Of a DNA stretch of 64,000 nucleotides, positions 49,801 to 59,813 are shown piece by piece. Origin of the DNA: Aotearoamyces nothofagi (lineage: Eukaryota > Ascomycota > Leotiomycetes > Leotiales > Tympanidaceae); the NCBI GenBank assembly GCA_015345905.1, contig JADDTR010000023.1, positions 1 through 64,000 of the forward strand, given 5' to 3'. Under the pieces are notes generated by a model that was given only the letters and a program-made list of their open reading frames with translations, searched no databases and was not told the origin of the DNA. Position 1 is the stretch's first letter, and every line of letters begins with the position of its first letter. A program made the translations under genes and the position numbers.

Positions 49801-51200
49801 GTTGAGAATTTGAAGGGACGACACAAGAAAGCATGGGACAGGAAAGCAGCAACATAGATTTGTGGTGAGCGGCTCGTAATCGACGAAGCTGGAGCGAATG
49901 GTTGGATGATGACTCGAGAGACGAAAAGGAGTCTTCAACCTCGATTGTGCCCTCTACAGAGTTGCACACTTACCTTTTTTGCTGATTACCAAGCGAATCG
50001 GCGTGACTCACGATCACTTGTTGATCAGAGCAGAGCAGAGCGACAGGAAGAAAAAAATTATACAAAGGAAATATATCTAGTATGGTGTTGTCCACAAACC
50101 ACAGGATTCCGGTACTGGCTGTACGCCATACGTTCCATATCTGCCATTTTGATACCAGACGTGCCAGTAAATGACCCCCTCAGGTGATAAGCCCTAGATT
50201 TGGAGCCGACATCACGTGACCATTTCATTTCTGTCAGCCAGCTCCGCGGTGGCGATGCCCAAGTTATTATCCCTTGGAACGTTACGAACACATCTCGACT
50301 CCCCTCGGAAACCGGAATGACGTGGTCGAGCTGCTAAGCGTGCAGTGAGACATCACGAACTCCTGAACACGGGTGCCAACCCTCTGAGCATCTCACGTGC
50401 TCCCCAACAACCAGTCTAGCCGACAGCGTCAGCCAAGTCGTCAGGCCATGTCGATATACCCCATAAACCCGTAAACGTGCAAAGAGGGGTAAACGACGGA
50501 GCGGTCAAGACGTCCCGTCGGCTCCGAGGAACAGCTCCCTAGCATTGGCTCCACTGCCCTCCTGTACTGTGGTGTCGGGCTGCCATGTCGCGCCATTTCC
50601 CCTCGAGGAAGATGTATACATACTATGAGGCATTTTATTCATGCATATATATACATGATCTGGCTGCATATACAACGTAACGAGAATGGAACGGATCGAA
50701 TCTCGAGCCCATTCGACCGCGCTGACGGCAAGAGCCAAGTAGTTGGAGGTGCAGCAGACTGGCATGTGGAAACGATATCAAATATAGAGCCAGCAATGGC
50801 TCGAGCTGCCTGCCGGACCAGATTGCCGCATAGCATAGAGATCAGCGGGCTTGGGCAGCACATTGTATGTAGTGCGTTTGCATCATTTATCGTCATTCTC
50901 TTAAGCTATCTTGCAGTATATCGTGTCTCTTGTATAGTGCAGCGAACCTGCACACGTACACAGCTGTAATGCGTATTTTAAAGAGTGGACCCCGGATGTT
51001 CGTGACCTGAAATGATGTGATTCGCATCGACCTTCAGGTCTGATATGCAGCCCAAGACATGTGCAGAAGCAGGCCGTTACCACTGGATACTCCGAACAAT
51101 CAGATTGTTGACGTATCATTTCTCCGTGGTTAGTTGTGAAACGACCTTCTCGAGGGTTAGGAACAGCTTCTTGATCTTGTTAATCGGCTTATGGATTGAT

Positions 51201-51238
51201 ACCAAGACACCAAGACACCAAGACACCAAGACACCAAG
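51201..51238. repeat. ACACCAAG 8-bp array
   Basis: Nearly five perfect tandem units of ACACCAAG. Confidence 0.9.
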
Positions 51239-51753
51239 TAAGCCGGCTGTGCTCGGGATGACGCATTGCTGTATCTAGCATGGAGCAGGGCTACTAGTAG
51301 CTGTGCTTAATCCGGTGACATCTATGGTATCAGTTCGGTCAGTAGGAAAGCGATCAGGACAACTGCTATCTCGGCGGCTGAAAGCATCATTATCTGGTGC
51401 ATCGCTTGGCCGGCCCTTGTCGCTGCTTGTGTCGTGCTACATTTACACCGGCCAGATGCTGAGATGCCGAGATGTTGGGATGCCGAAACACCCTGCAAGT
51501 TATGCAGGGCATAGGAAGGGCGTCTTAACAGGCGTCTTAATGGTAATACTAGATGTGTAGCAGATGCGCAGGCACGGCTAGGGCAGGAGGTGTAGGAAGC
51601 AACGCTTATGACCTTTCCGTCGCGATGCAGATGGGCAAAAGAGAAAGCCCGAACACTCAGCTCGTACAGGTCCGCCCGGAGAGCCAGCCAACCAGCTTGG
51701 CAAGTGTATGTTCTTGCAACCTATGTTCGCTCTGCACTGTACGTACGTTACGA

Positions 51754-51801
51754 GTTAGCTGTGCATTTAGCTATGCATTTAGCTATGCATTTAGCTATGC
51801 A
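51754..51801. repeat. TTTAGCTATGCA 12-bp array
   Basis: Four tandem 12-bp units, the first diverged, the last three identical. Confidence 0.9.
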
Positions 51802-52600
51802 GACACCTCGGGATGTACTCGAACAGCTCCACGATGCAAGCCAGCCCAGCAGGAAGACCACGCTCGCTCACCACGCACTCCCTCGACCGACCGCGCTGGA
51901 ATATATCTCCTCCTCTTCTGCCCGCCTGCCAGCCAGAGAGGCTACAGCCTCCTCACTGCCACATGGTCCTCTGTACGAGAGAATAGGCAGAGAACAAAGC
52001 AAAAGGCAAAGCCGGTGACCAGCGAGCGAGTGTGTAGCAAGGGCAAGTGAGCACCGCAGCGAACTAACTGCACGGCACACTGTACACCGCATGCTGCACG
52101 CTGCACGCTGCACACTGACACGCATCCTGCACACGGGGCCCAGGGCACAGAGCAGCGGGCGAGACAGGAGCAACGCCGTCAATAAGGCAATCAGGACAGT
52201 GATTTCTTGTTCTGTCGCGGCCTCGCAGTCTCCCCTCGTGCACGCCGTGCTGCTGCACGGATTCGCATTGATTCGCATTGCGGGCGGCATTGCCACATAT
52301 CTTGATTCATCCTCATTGAAAAGGCCCATTAGGCCGAAGAGATTTAAATGCCTCATAGCAGGGCCGTTTGGCTGGCTGGCGGGCAGGCCGGCCCAGAGCC
52401 GCTCCCTCGGATAAGGAAGGCTATTTGGATTTGGCGAGTGAGTGGGCGTGCACAGCCCGAAAGAAGCAGCAGCCACAGCAGCGTGAGCGAGTGCGAGTGC
52501 GGCCCAGCACCGCGAGTGCCACCCGGTGCCCAGCAGAGCCACGCGGTGGGAAGTGGGTAGGCGGTAGGCGGTAGGCAGTAGCCAGCAGGCAGCAGGCAGC

Positions 52601-52645
52601 GTAGTCAGCGTAGTCAGCGTAGCCAGCGTAGCCAGCATAGCCAGC
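52601..52645. repeat. GTAGTCAGC/GTAGCCAGC 9-bp array
   Basis: Five 9-bp units: two GTAGTCAGC, two GTAGCCAGC and one ATAGCCAGC. They are preceded by related GGCAGCA and GGTAGGC short repeats. Confidence 0.9.
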
Positions 52646-52674
52646 ACGGATAGCACCGTACCGAACGTCCTGCC

Positions 52675-52799
52675 TGCACTGTAACGAGTCGCTGCACACT
52701 GTAGCTGCACTGCAACGAGTCGCTGCACACTGTAGCTGCACTGTAACTGCCCTGCAACTGCCCTACAACTGCCCTACAACTGCCCTACAACTACCCTAC
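52675..52799. repeat. Compound array: 31-bp and 11-bp tandem units
   Basis: Two nearly identical 31-bp units (CACTGTAACGAGTCGCTGCA core) are followed at once by five 11-bp units AACTGCCCTAC. Both unit types contain the ACTG/CACTG word, as if one grew out of the other. Confidence 0.85.
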
Positions 52800-53488
52800 A
52801 GCGACCCTGTAACTGTACCTGCGACTCGCTGTCCTTGCTGTCCGGTACAGCACTCTCAGCACTCTCAGCACTCTCAGCACTCTCCGCCCTCTACCGGAGC
52901 CTGCTCTGCCCGCTACTCGCTACCTACCGACCTACCGACCGTCCGTCCCCTCTCCCTCCGCAGCCCTACTGTCCCAGCTGTCCCAGCTGTCCCAGCTGCC
53001 CCAGCGGTGCCGGCTGTTCCAACGGCACCGATTTTGCCCCTCCTGAACCTCCTCAGACCCTCCCGGTGCCTCCAAAAGGGCTGAGCCACCCAGCGCCCAC
53101 TGACCCGCGACCCGCGACCAGCGACCACCGCCCACCGCCCAGCCCGCGAGCCACCACACACACTTCCGTCGCATCACATAAGCATTATACATACCGAGTG
53201 CTCGGCCTTAATTGCCTCCTGTGCCACCCCGCGAAACATTTCTCATTTTCACTCTCACTTTGCGACTTCATTCCTCTCACCCATACTGGCCCTGATTGCT
53301 GGCTGCTTCCCGTCGGCTTCAATCAGTTGCGAAGTCCTTGCTCTGCAGAACCCGGCTTGACCTGTGCAGAGCCTTCAAGACTCCTTGCGACGGGCTTTGC
53401 CCGCACCCGCTTTGGCGGCATCCAGCTTTTGTTTTGTTTCGTTTCGCAACATTCTTACCTGCACAGGGGACAAACACTCAACCCCACC

Positions 53489-55105
53489 ATGGCTGCCATC
53501 AGTCCCAACCGAGATACTTGCGTCAAGGGAAATCCACAGCTGTCACCAGCAATTTCCATCTCGTCGTCAGGCCCAAGTTCTGCCGATTCGAGACCCCCAA
53601 GCATTCAGAATGGCAGTTCCATCAGCATTAACAGTCTGAACGGCAATGGTTCTAATGCGCCACAATCCATCTCACAGCTTAAGGTTGCACCGGAAAAGCC
53701 GTCGATGACGAAGCGTCTCACTCGAATGTTCTCAACTCGAGATGGTCCCAGATCGAACGGCGACAGCGGCACACATACGCCTTCTAATAGAAGCACGACG
53801 GCAACACCCAACACCACTCAACCTGCCTTGTCCTCAAGGCCAACTCCTCCCTCCCGAGAAGCATCCGTGACAGACAAGCCGGCCATGCCAGCGAAGCCTA
53901 AAGAGAAGGTGAGGGAGGCTCCTCCGACACTCGCCAGCCAGCGTTACGTGATTTTGCCCGACGTTCCCGGTGGTCACGAGCATCATCTCAAGAGCGCGAA
54001 GAGGCAGGAGAAGCTGTCCGATATGCTGCGCGACATGCTAGTAGGCAAGAAGAAGGCGCCTGATTCACAGGAAGGAGAACAACAACTGTCGCTCATGTCG
54101 TCTTGGGTAGATCAACTGAAGCATGAGCGAGAGACGCTAGCATCAGATAAAAAAGGCGGACCCGCCACAACAGTCACGTTAGTCGAGAAGTACGGCAAAT
54201 GCCAGGAAATCGTGGGTCGTGGAGCCTTTGGAATTGTTAGGATATCTCATAAGCGGAGGGAAGGCGAGACGGAGCAGCTCTATGCAGTCAAGGAATTTCG
54301 TCGTCGCCCGGACGAGAACGAGAAACGATATAGCAAACGACTGACCGCCGAATTTTGTATCTCCTCGTCATTACGCCACCCAAATGTCATCCATACCCTC
54401 GATCTTCTACAGGACTCCAAGGGAGACTACTGTGAGGTTATGGAGTTTTGCGCCGGTGGCGATCTTTACACTCTGATTCTTGCAGCTGGCAAGCTCGAGG
54501 TAGCCGAAGCAGACTGTTACTTTAAGCAACTCATGCGTGGTGTCGAATACATGCACGAGATGGGCGTCGCACATCGGGATCTGAAACCCGAGAATCTCCT
54601 ATTGACGACTCATGGTGCTCTTAAGATTACGGATTTTGGAAATGGAGAGTGTTTCCGTATGGCTTGGGAGACGAGTGCACACATGGTGACCGGACTTTGT
54701 GGCTCAGCGCCATACATCGCACCGGAGGAGTACGTAGACAGAGAATTTGATGCTCGTGCAGTGGACGTCTGGGCTACTGGCGTCATCTATATGGCTATGC
54801 GAACGGGCAGGCACTTGTGGCGTGTGGCAAAGAAGGATGAGGATGAGTTCTATGAGCGATATTTGGAGGGTAGGAGAGATGAAGAGGGATATGGCCCTAT
54901 TGAGACATTGCATCGGGTAAGTGATACCTATTTGTCACATCTTGAACGAGGATGATGCTAATATATCCTCGAGGCTCGCTGCCGCAACGTCATCTACTCG
55001 ATTTTGGACCCAAATCCTACGCGTCGTATCACTGCGTCGCAGGTGCTGAAATCAGAATGGGGCCGCGAGATAAAACTGTGCAAGGCCGGCGAGGAAGGAC
55101 TATAA
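53489..55105 (+). CDS. Ser/Thr kinase of the Hal4/Sat4 (NPR/HAL) family
   Basis: Two exons, 53489-54916 and 54974-55105, giving about 519 residues. The start MAAISPNRD has a good context (CACCATGG). The 57-bp intron (GTAAGT donor, TGCTAAT branch) joins ETLHR to ARCRNVIYSILDPNPTRR. Residues 1-225 are Ser/Thr/Pro-rich. The kinase domain has GRGAFGIVR (243-251), catalytic Lys268, HRDLKPENLL (Asp364), DFG at 382-384 followed by NGECFRMAWE, and GSAPYIAPEEY. This NGE insert and the C-terminal ILDPNPTRRIT...SEWGREIKLC block are typical of the fungal Hal4/Sat4, Hal5, Hrk1 group. These kinases stabilise or activate plasma-membrane nutrient and potassium transporters. The exact orthologue is not certain, so no symbol is given. 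Confidence 0.93.
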
Positions 55106-56615
55106 CATTAAGCGTACATTGTGTGCTTCGGCATGTAATGTACAATGTATTACTGGTCCCTCTATTCACTCTCGGGACATAAACAATGGCTTCAAGCCAC
55201 CGAACGAGCATGCATGGTAACAGCACATGCAGAAAAGAGTTAATCTAGCGGCAAAACAGAGCATTTGGAGATTACAGCGAAACAGCGACTGATCTTACCT
55301 TTGGGGCGGAGTTTTTTTCTTTTCATCTTATTTCGGCGTTCGCGGCGACAAGACGCATTTCTTGCTTGCCAGCGGGGGTATGGGAATTGCCCACAAGGAC
55401 TTCTTCGCATGGAGTTTTGGGATCTGGGTAGGGGGGTGGTAGCGACCATGGCGCTGTTGCCAAACGACCTCCTTTGTTTTTCAATGACGCGACGAGTCCA
55501 TGCATCCCAGCTAGCCCTTCGACAACGTCCGTCTGCCGGAGGGCCGACGTGAACATCACCATGACGTACAGGTCGCAGTGGAAGGGAAGGCGAGAGGGGG
55601 AGAACGAGGCGTGCTGAGATCACGACGCCCTGCACCCGGCCGGCTCGATTTGTGGATATTTCGTGTTACAGAGCCCAGCCGGTGCTCGGCCGTGGTTCCT
55701 GGCACTCGGGCGGGGCGGGGCAGAGCAGACAATTTAGACGTTAGAAGCAGGCTGCTGCCTTTTTCTTGAATGAAATGTATATATGACGGGATGGGATGTG
55801 CGATTTTGCGATTTGCTGCTGCGCCGTGCCCTGTCCGCTCCTGTGGATAAGCTTGGCAGCAGTAGCAGCAGTAGCAGCTTCCTTGTGAATATCTTTAGTA
55901 ATAAGCAGCCTAATCGTAATGGGAAACTACGAGTACTCTGAACCAGCTTGGCGTGCTGAGTAGTTGTTGTGCCGCTCCAAGGGTCAGGATCGTCCATGTA
56001 AGAATACCATCATATCTCCCCTGAAGAATCCGGTAGAAAAACAGCACCATGTATTTACGGGATCATTCAGGGGAAAGGGGGGAATATCTATACTATAGGC
56101 TGTATTCAGCTGGCATTTCAGACGGCATATTTCAGACGTGGCACGGCACATCTTGGGATTTGGCTTCTCTACATCGGATATTGAGAATTTCGGTCCATTC
56201 ATTTCCCTCCACCCTTCCTATTCCATATAGTAATATATGTTAGAAACAGCATGAAAAATGACGACCAGCCATCTCCTATGCTCCGTCAACGCCAGACGTG
56301 TCCCTCCCTCACCCTCCCTTCGATCGATCCAGCATCGACCGCAAATTATCTCCCCCCAAAAATGCTCACGAGAGCGACCATAAGAATTAAAAATATCCCG
56401 TTTCTCTCTTTCTCTTGTTCCTCAATAATCAGACATCTAACGCCGGCTTCATGACTGCGTCCTACGCAGCTAATACTTTTCTAGCAATGCAATGTGATGA
56501 GGTATGTAGCCGACTGGCGACTTGGGTATATGTTGGCGTACTCCCCTCCATCTCCTGATTCATATTATTGGTCGAAAGTTCTTGTGCTTCAACTTGGGAC
56601 GCTTCTACTCTCAAC
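55106..56615. other. Intergenic between convergent genes, no gene supported
   Basis: The kinase and the following minus-strand gene converge on this 1.5 kb. Frames up to 131 codons overlap on both strands around 55240-55640 without motifs. A GCAGTA-type run (GCAGCAGTAGCAGCAGTAGC) lies at about 55856-55876. Confidence 0.6.
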
Positions 56616-58006
56616 CTAAGAGTGGAAGAGGTCCCATGCTCGATCGCAGAGTCTTATAAACTCCTCCTTCTTCCTTCTCTGAGCGTCTGGACTATCTCTT
56701 CCCTCACCAAACGGCCCAGTTCGTCTCGAGGCTGAAGGACCGTTTCCAAGAGGTGGGCTAGTACCTTCTTCGTACTCTGCTCTGGTGCGTCTTCGGCTCT
56801 GGCCATTGCTGCCTCCGTGCTTCATAGCATTTCCAGTCAGTGGGCTCGGCGGAGTTGGAGGCTGGTGTCCACCATAGTGTACAATCTTAGGTAAGAGCTC
56901 AGCTCGGCCACCGGCCAATTCAGCCTGTGCCTCTTCAGCCGAGCGGTACTCACGCGGTCGCGAAGACTGCAGTTGCTGTGCAGAGCCATGGCCAGGTGAA
57001 GGGAAAGAAGGCCGCGAATTCGAATGGGACGAGTTGGAGCTGGAGGTCTGGAAGAAGCCAGCTCGCGAGGCTTCACGGTGCTGGCCTAGGCCTTCTGCTG
57101 CAAACACATCTGTAATGGGTGGCAGGCGATTTGCGGTTTGTGTTGCAGGAACATGGTGAATATGCGAGGTATTCGAAAGATTGGATGGTTGGTTTGCGAT
57201 GTGTCGCGTGAGAGGGTGCGGTTGATGGCGTCCAGTGAACGTCTGGTTTAGAGGCGCAGACTGTATAACTCTCTCATTTGCAAACTGCTCGTGTGAGGGT
57301 GCGACGATACTGAGTCCTGGAGGCGCCTTCCTCCGCGAGGTTGCTGGAGTCTTCATTCCTCCAGGACCTGGCATATCCCGCTCCTTCGCACTCTCCATGG
57401 GTGCGTCACCTGGCTTTGCTGTTTGCTGCAATCTCGACTCGATGATGATTCTTTGCTGCTCTCGCACCGAGATGCTCCTCTGCAACTGCTCCCTCATTGT
57501 AGGATCCTGTGTCACGAAACCTGGCGAAAGGCATGCTAGGCCAACATCTTGAATCCCAAGACCGCCGGTATCTCTCGATGTGAGCTGCCCGCCAGATGGT
57601 CTAGCTGTAGCGGGATTCGCTGTGGATGTGTTCTTGGAGAGATCGAGTTTGCGAGGCCTATGACGCGAGGTTGGCAAATCGGGCGACGACGGCTCCTTCT
57701 TGACCACGATTGTAGGAGGAACGCCATTTCGGTGTCTGTCAAAAGGCGCAGGATTAGCAAGCTGCGTGTACCGAGACAAATTCGTGAAACTTACGCGTTC
57801 GGCGAGCTTTTTGCGACTGCAGGCTGCTTGGGACTCCCACTCCCTGTCCTCTGGGCGGCCAAATTCGGTGTTCCCGTAGAGGCGGACGCACGACGTGCAG
57901 GAGGAGACTTGGACGGAACCGAGGTGGGTGCAGAAGGAGCAACATCGACATAGGAGGCCCGGTCGTGAGGAGCTGGCGACGGTGCCATTGCGATGACGGT
58001 GCTCAT
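56616..58006 (-). CDS. Unrecognised low-complexity protein with conserved-looking C-terminus
   Basis: Two exons, 58006-57795 and 57735-56616, with a 59-bp intron (GTAAGT donor, GCTAAT branch, GACAG acceptor); about 443 residues starting MSTVIAMAPSPAP. I do not recognise the family. Most of the protein is Ser/Pro/Gln/Asn-rich and probably disordered. More ordered parts are a helical REQLQRSISVREQQRIIIES near residue 155, TANRLPPITDVFAAEGLG near 280, and the last 20 residues, RRKKEEFIRLCDRAWDLFHS, an amphipathic helix with Trp and Phe. Lys/Arg clusters (RRRTRAEYEE, SRHRPRKLD) suggest a nuclear protein, possibly a transcription co-factor; this is inference only. The frame stays open upstream of 57735 by chance, since the spliced start gives the better N-terminus. 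Confidence 0.7.
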
Positions 58007-58792
58007 GATGAGTTGCAGAGAGGAGCTGCGCAAAGGTAAAAGGGTATTTCGATTTCGCTTGCCCGATCGACGTGCGTCGCGCGCCTCCGTATTTGGCACC
58101 CGGTATTTGTACTCTCCAAAGTCGCTGTAAAGGGCGGTGCTGAAGAACTCCTGTGTAATGCTTCTCGGCGAGGGACGCCTTGTGCCACCTAAGCAGAGTC
58201 AACGGCAGCTGGCCTGTTGGTTGTGGAGATCTGGGCCGAAGAGGAGTCGTGAACAATGGCAAAGTCCTGTCGACAAAGGGACAGGCGTTCCGACTCGTGA
58301 AAGGACAGAGGGGTGAGAAGGGGAAAGAAGACTCGGCCAGTGGGAATACAGCAACAGTAATAACAACAATCACAATAGTAACAACAAGGACGAGGACCAA
58401 ATATGCGGTGGATAACAGAAGGACAGCGAGGTGTAGGACGGATAGTCGTGTGGCCTCGGGCGTTTTGAATTGAATAGATGCGAGGTATGAACGGCCTCTG
58501 ATTTAGGGATTATGAGGGAGGGAGGGAGGGGGGGGGTGAGTGGGTGCCGAAGCGTGGATTTTTGGGTTTTGGGTTTTTGGGGGGGGGGGGGAGGGAGATT
58601 TACGCTTGATTAGCTAGCATGGATGATGGATGATCCGACTTGGGGGGTGTAAGAGAGAGAGAGGGAGAGAGAGAGACGAGCCCGGGTTGGCAGTTCACAG
58701 TTGGGGGAGTCGGCAAGCTGGCAGGTTACGAGTTAGGGAGCAAGAGAGCATGTTTTCAGGCTGGTGGTATGCTACAGTGGTCTGGAAGTATG

Positions 58793-58855
58793 TAGCATGT
58801 AGCATATAGCATATAGCATGTAGCATGTAGCATGTAGCATGTAGCATGTAGCAAG
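58793..58855. repeat. TAGCATG/TAGCATA 7-bp array
   Basis: Nine tandem 7-bp units, seven TAGCATG and two TAGCATA. Confidence 0.9.
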
Positions 58856-59195
58856 TGCAGGGCTCCAGGGCCACAGGGCCGAGCCGACACGCCAGAGAGA
58901 GCGAGAGAGCGAGATAGCGAGGGGGAGAGGGAGAGAGAGAGATAATAGAGAGAGATAATAGAGAGAGAGATTGAGAGAACAGGCCCCTGGAGGCTGCTGA
59001 GTGCTGCCCCGACAGCCCCGACAGCCCCGACAGCCCCTACAGCCCCTGCGGCCCCTGCTGCCCCTGCCGCTCCCCTATGGGCCGCCGGCTGGCAGTAACG
59101 AGTAGACGAGGGCAGTGAGTGACAGCCACCGACTGCCACTGACTGGCTGCAACGGCCGGGCTGTAACAGGCTGGGGGGGCCACCGCTGACTGACT

Positions 59196-59285
59196 GACAG
59201 GACAGGACAGGACAGGACGGGACGAGACGAGACTACACAATACAGGACAATACAGGACAGGACAGGACAAGACAGGACGAGACAC
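59196..59285. repeat. ACAGG (GGACA) pentanucleotide array
   Basis: Imperfect tandem copies of GACAG/GGACA with point variants (GGACG, GAGAC, ATACA). Same unit as the 41.5 kb array in the opposite orientation. Confidence 0.85.
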
Positions 59286-59320
59286 GACAGCATACAACCG
59301 CACAATACCAATACAGGACT

Positions 59321-59366
59321 GCACAGCACAGCACCGCACAGCACAGCACAGCACCGCACCGCACCG
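59321..59366. repeat. ACAGC / ACCGC pentanucleotide array
   Basis: Alternating GCACA and GCACC units, about nine in all; same unit as the 8.26 kb array. Confidence 0.85.
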
Positions 59367-59763
59367 TAGCGGCCCCGTCGCACCAGCAGACAAAAACGCC
59401 CATGCGCCAGCCCAGATCGCTGCGTAGCCGCGACGCGAGCAGTTTTGGGCAGGCGCACCGGGGGCTGGCAGGCAGCGAATCGCCTGCGCGCCCTGCCCTG
59501 CCTGTCTGTCGATGTTTCAATATTCAATAGATCGACCCCGTCCCCGTCCATGGCGCACCCATGACGTCCTCCTGTCCCGCGTCCTCGCGCGCCCTCGCGC
59601 GCCCGTCTGCCGCCGCCGTCACGCTGGAGTGGAGTGGAGTGGCTCCTCCTGCAGTGCAGCCCCCGCCCCGTGGAGGGGGGGGGCTCGACTGCCGCGTTGA
59701 GGGACGGGACTCTTGGAGGGCCGTTGATGCTGCGGCGCTGCGGCGTTTGGCCTTGCTACAGAA

Positions 59764-59813
59764 CAAGTACAGTACAGTACAGTACAGTACAGTACAGCAC
59801 AGCACAGTACAGC
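59764..59813. repeat. ACAGT / ACAGC pentanucleotide array
   Basis: Six GTACA units followed by mixed GCACA and GTACA units. One array combines two members of the ACAG+N family. Confidence 0.9.

Larger units (their letters stand above)
49801..53488. other. Repeat-rich gene-poor block and kinase leader
   Basis: No supported gene over 3.7 kb. Contains an AGAGC-type pentamer run near 50030, the arrays listed below, and several GC-rich frames of 100-290 codons on both strands with biased, repeat-like composition. The last ~650 bases (52835-53488) are open in frame with the kinase downstream but start with serine-alanine-leucine repeats made by a CTCTCAGCA-type array, so I treat them as leader. 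The stretch 53210-53480 is CT-rich, ending in TTTGTTTCG and a TTCTTACCTGCACAG that resembles a 3' splice site in the leader. Confidence 0.6.

Noticed and set aside
51868-52728. Minus-strand frame of 286 codons
   Set aside because: Leu/Thr/Ala runs come from tandem arrays; no domain, no conserved-looking block, non-gene-like Cys and Trp content.
52835-53488. N-terminal 218 residues of the kinase if the upstream start is used
   Set aside because: Low-complexity sequence from a 9-bp array; the ATG at 53489 has an ideal context and gives the normal family length.
58793-58855. Possible CRISPR-like regular array
   Set aside because: Units of 7 bp with no spacers; a simple tandem repeat in eukaryotic DNA.
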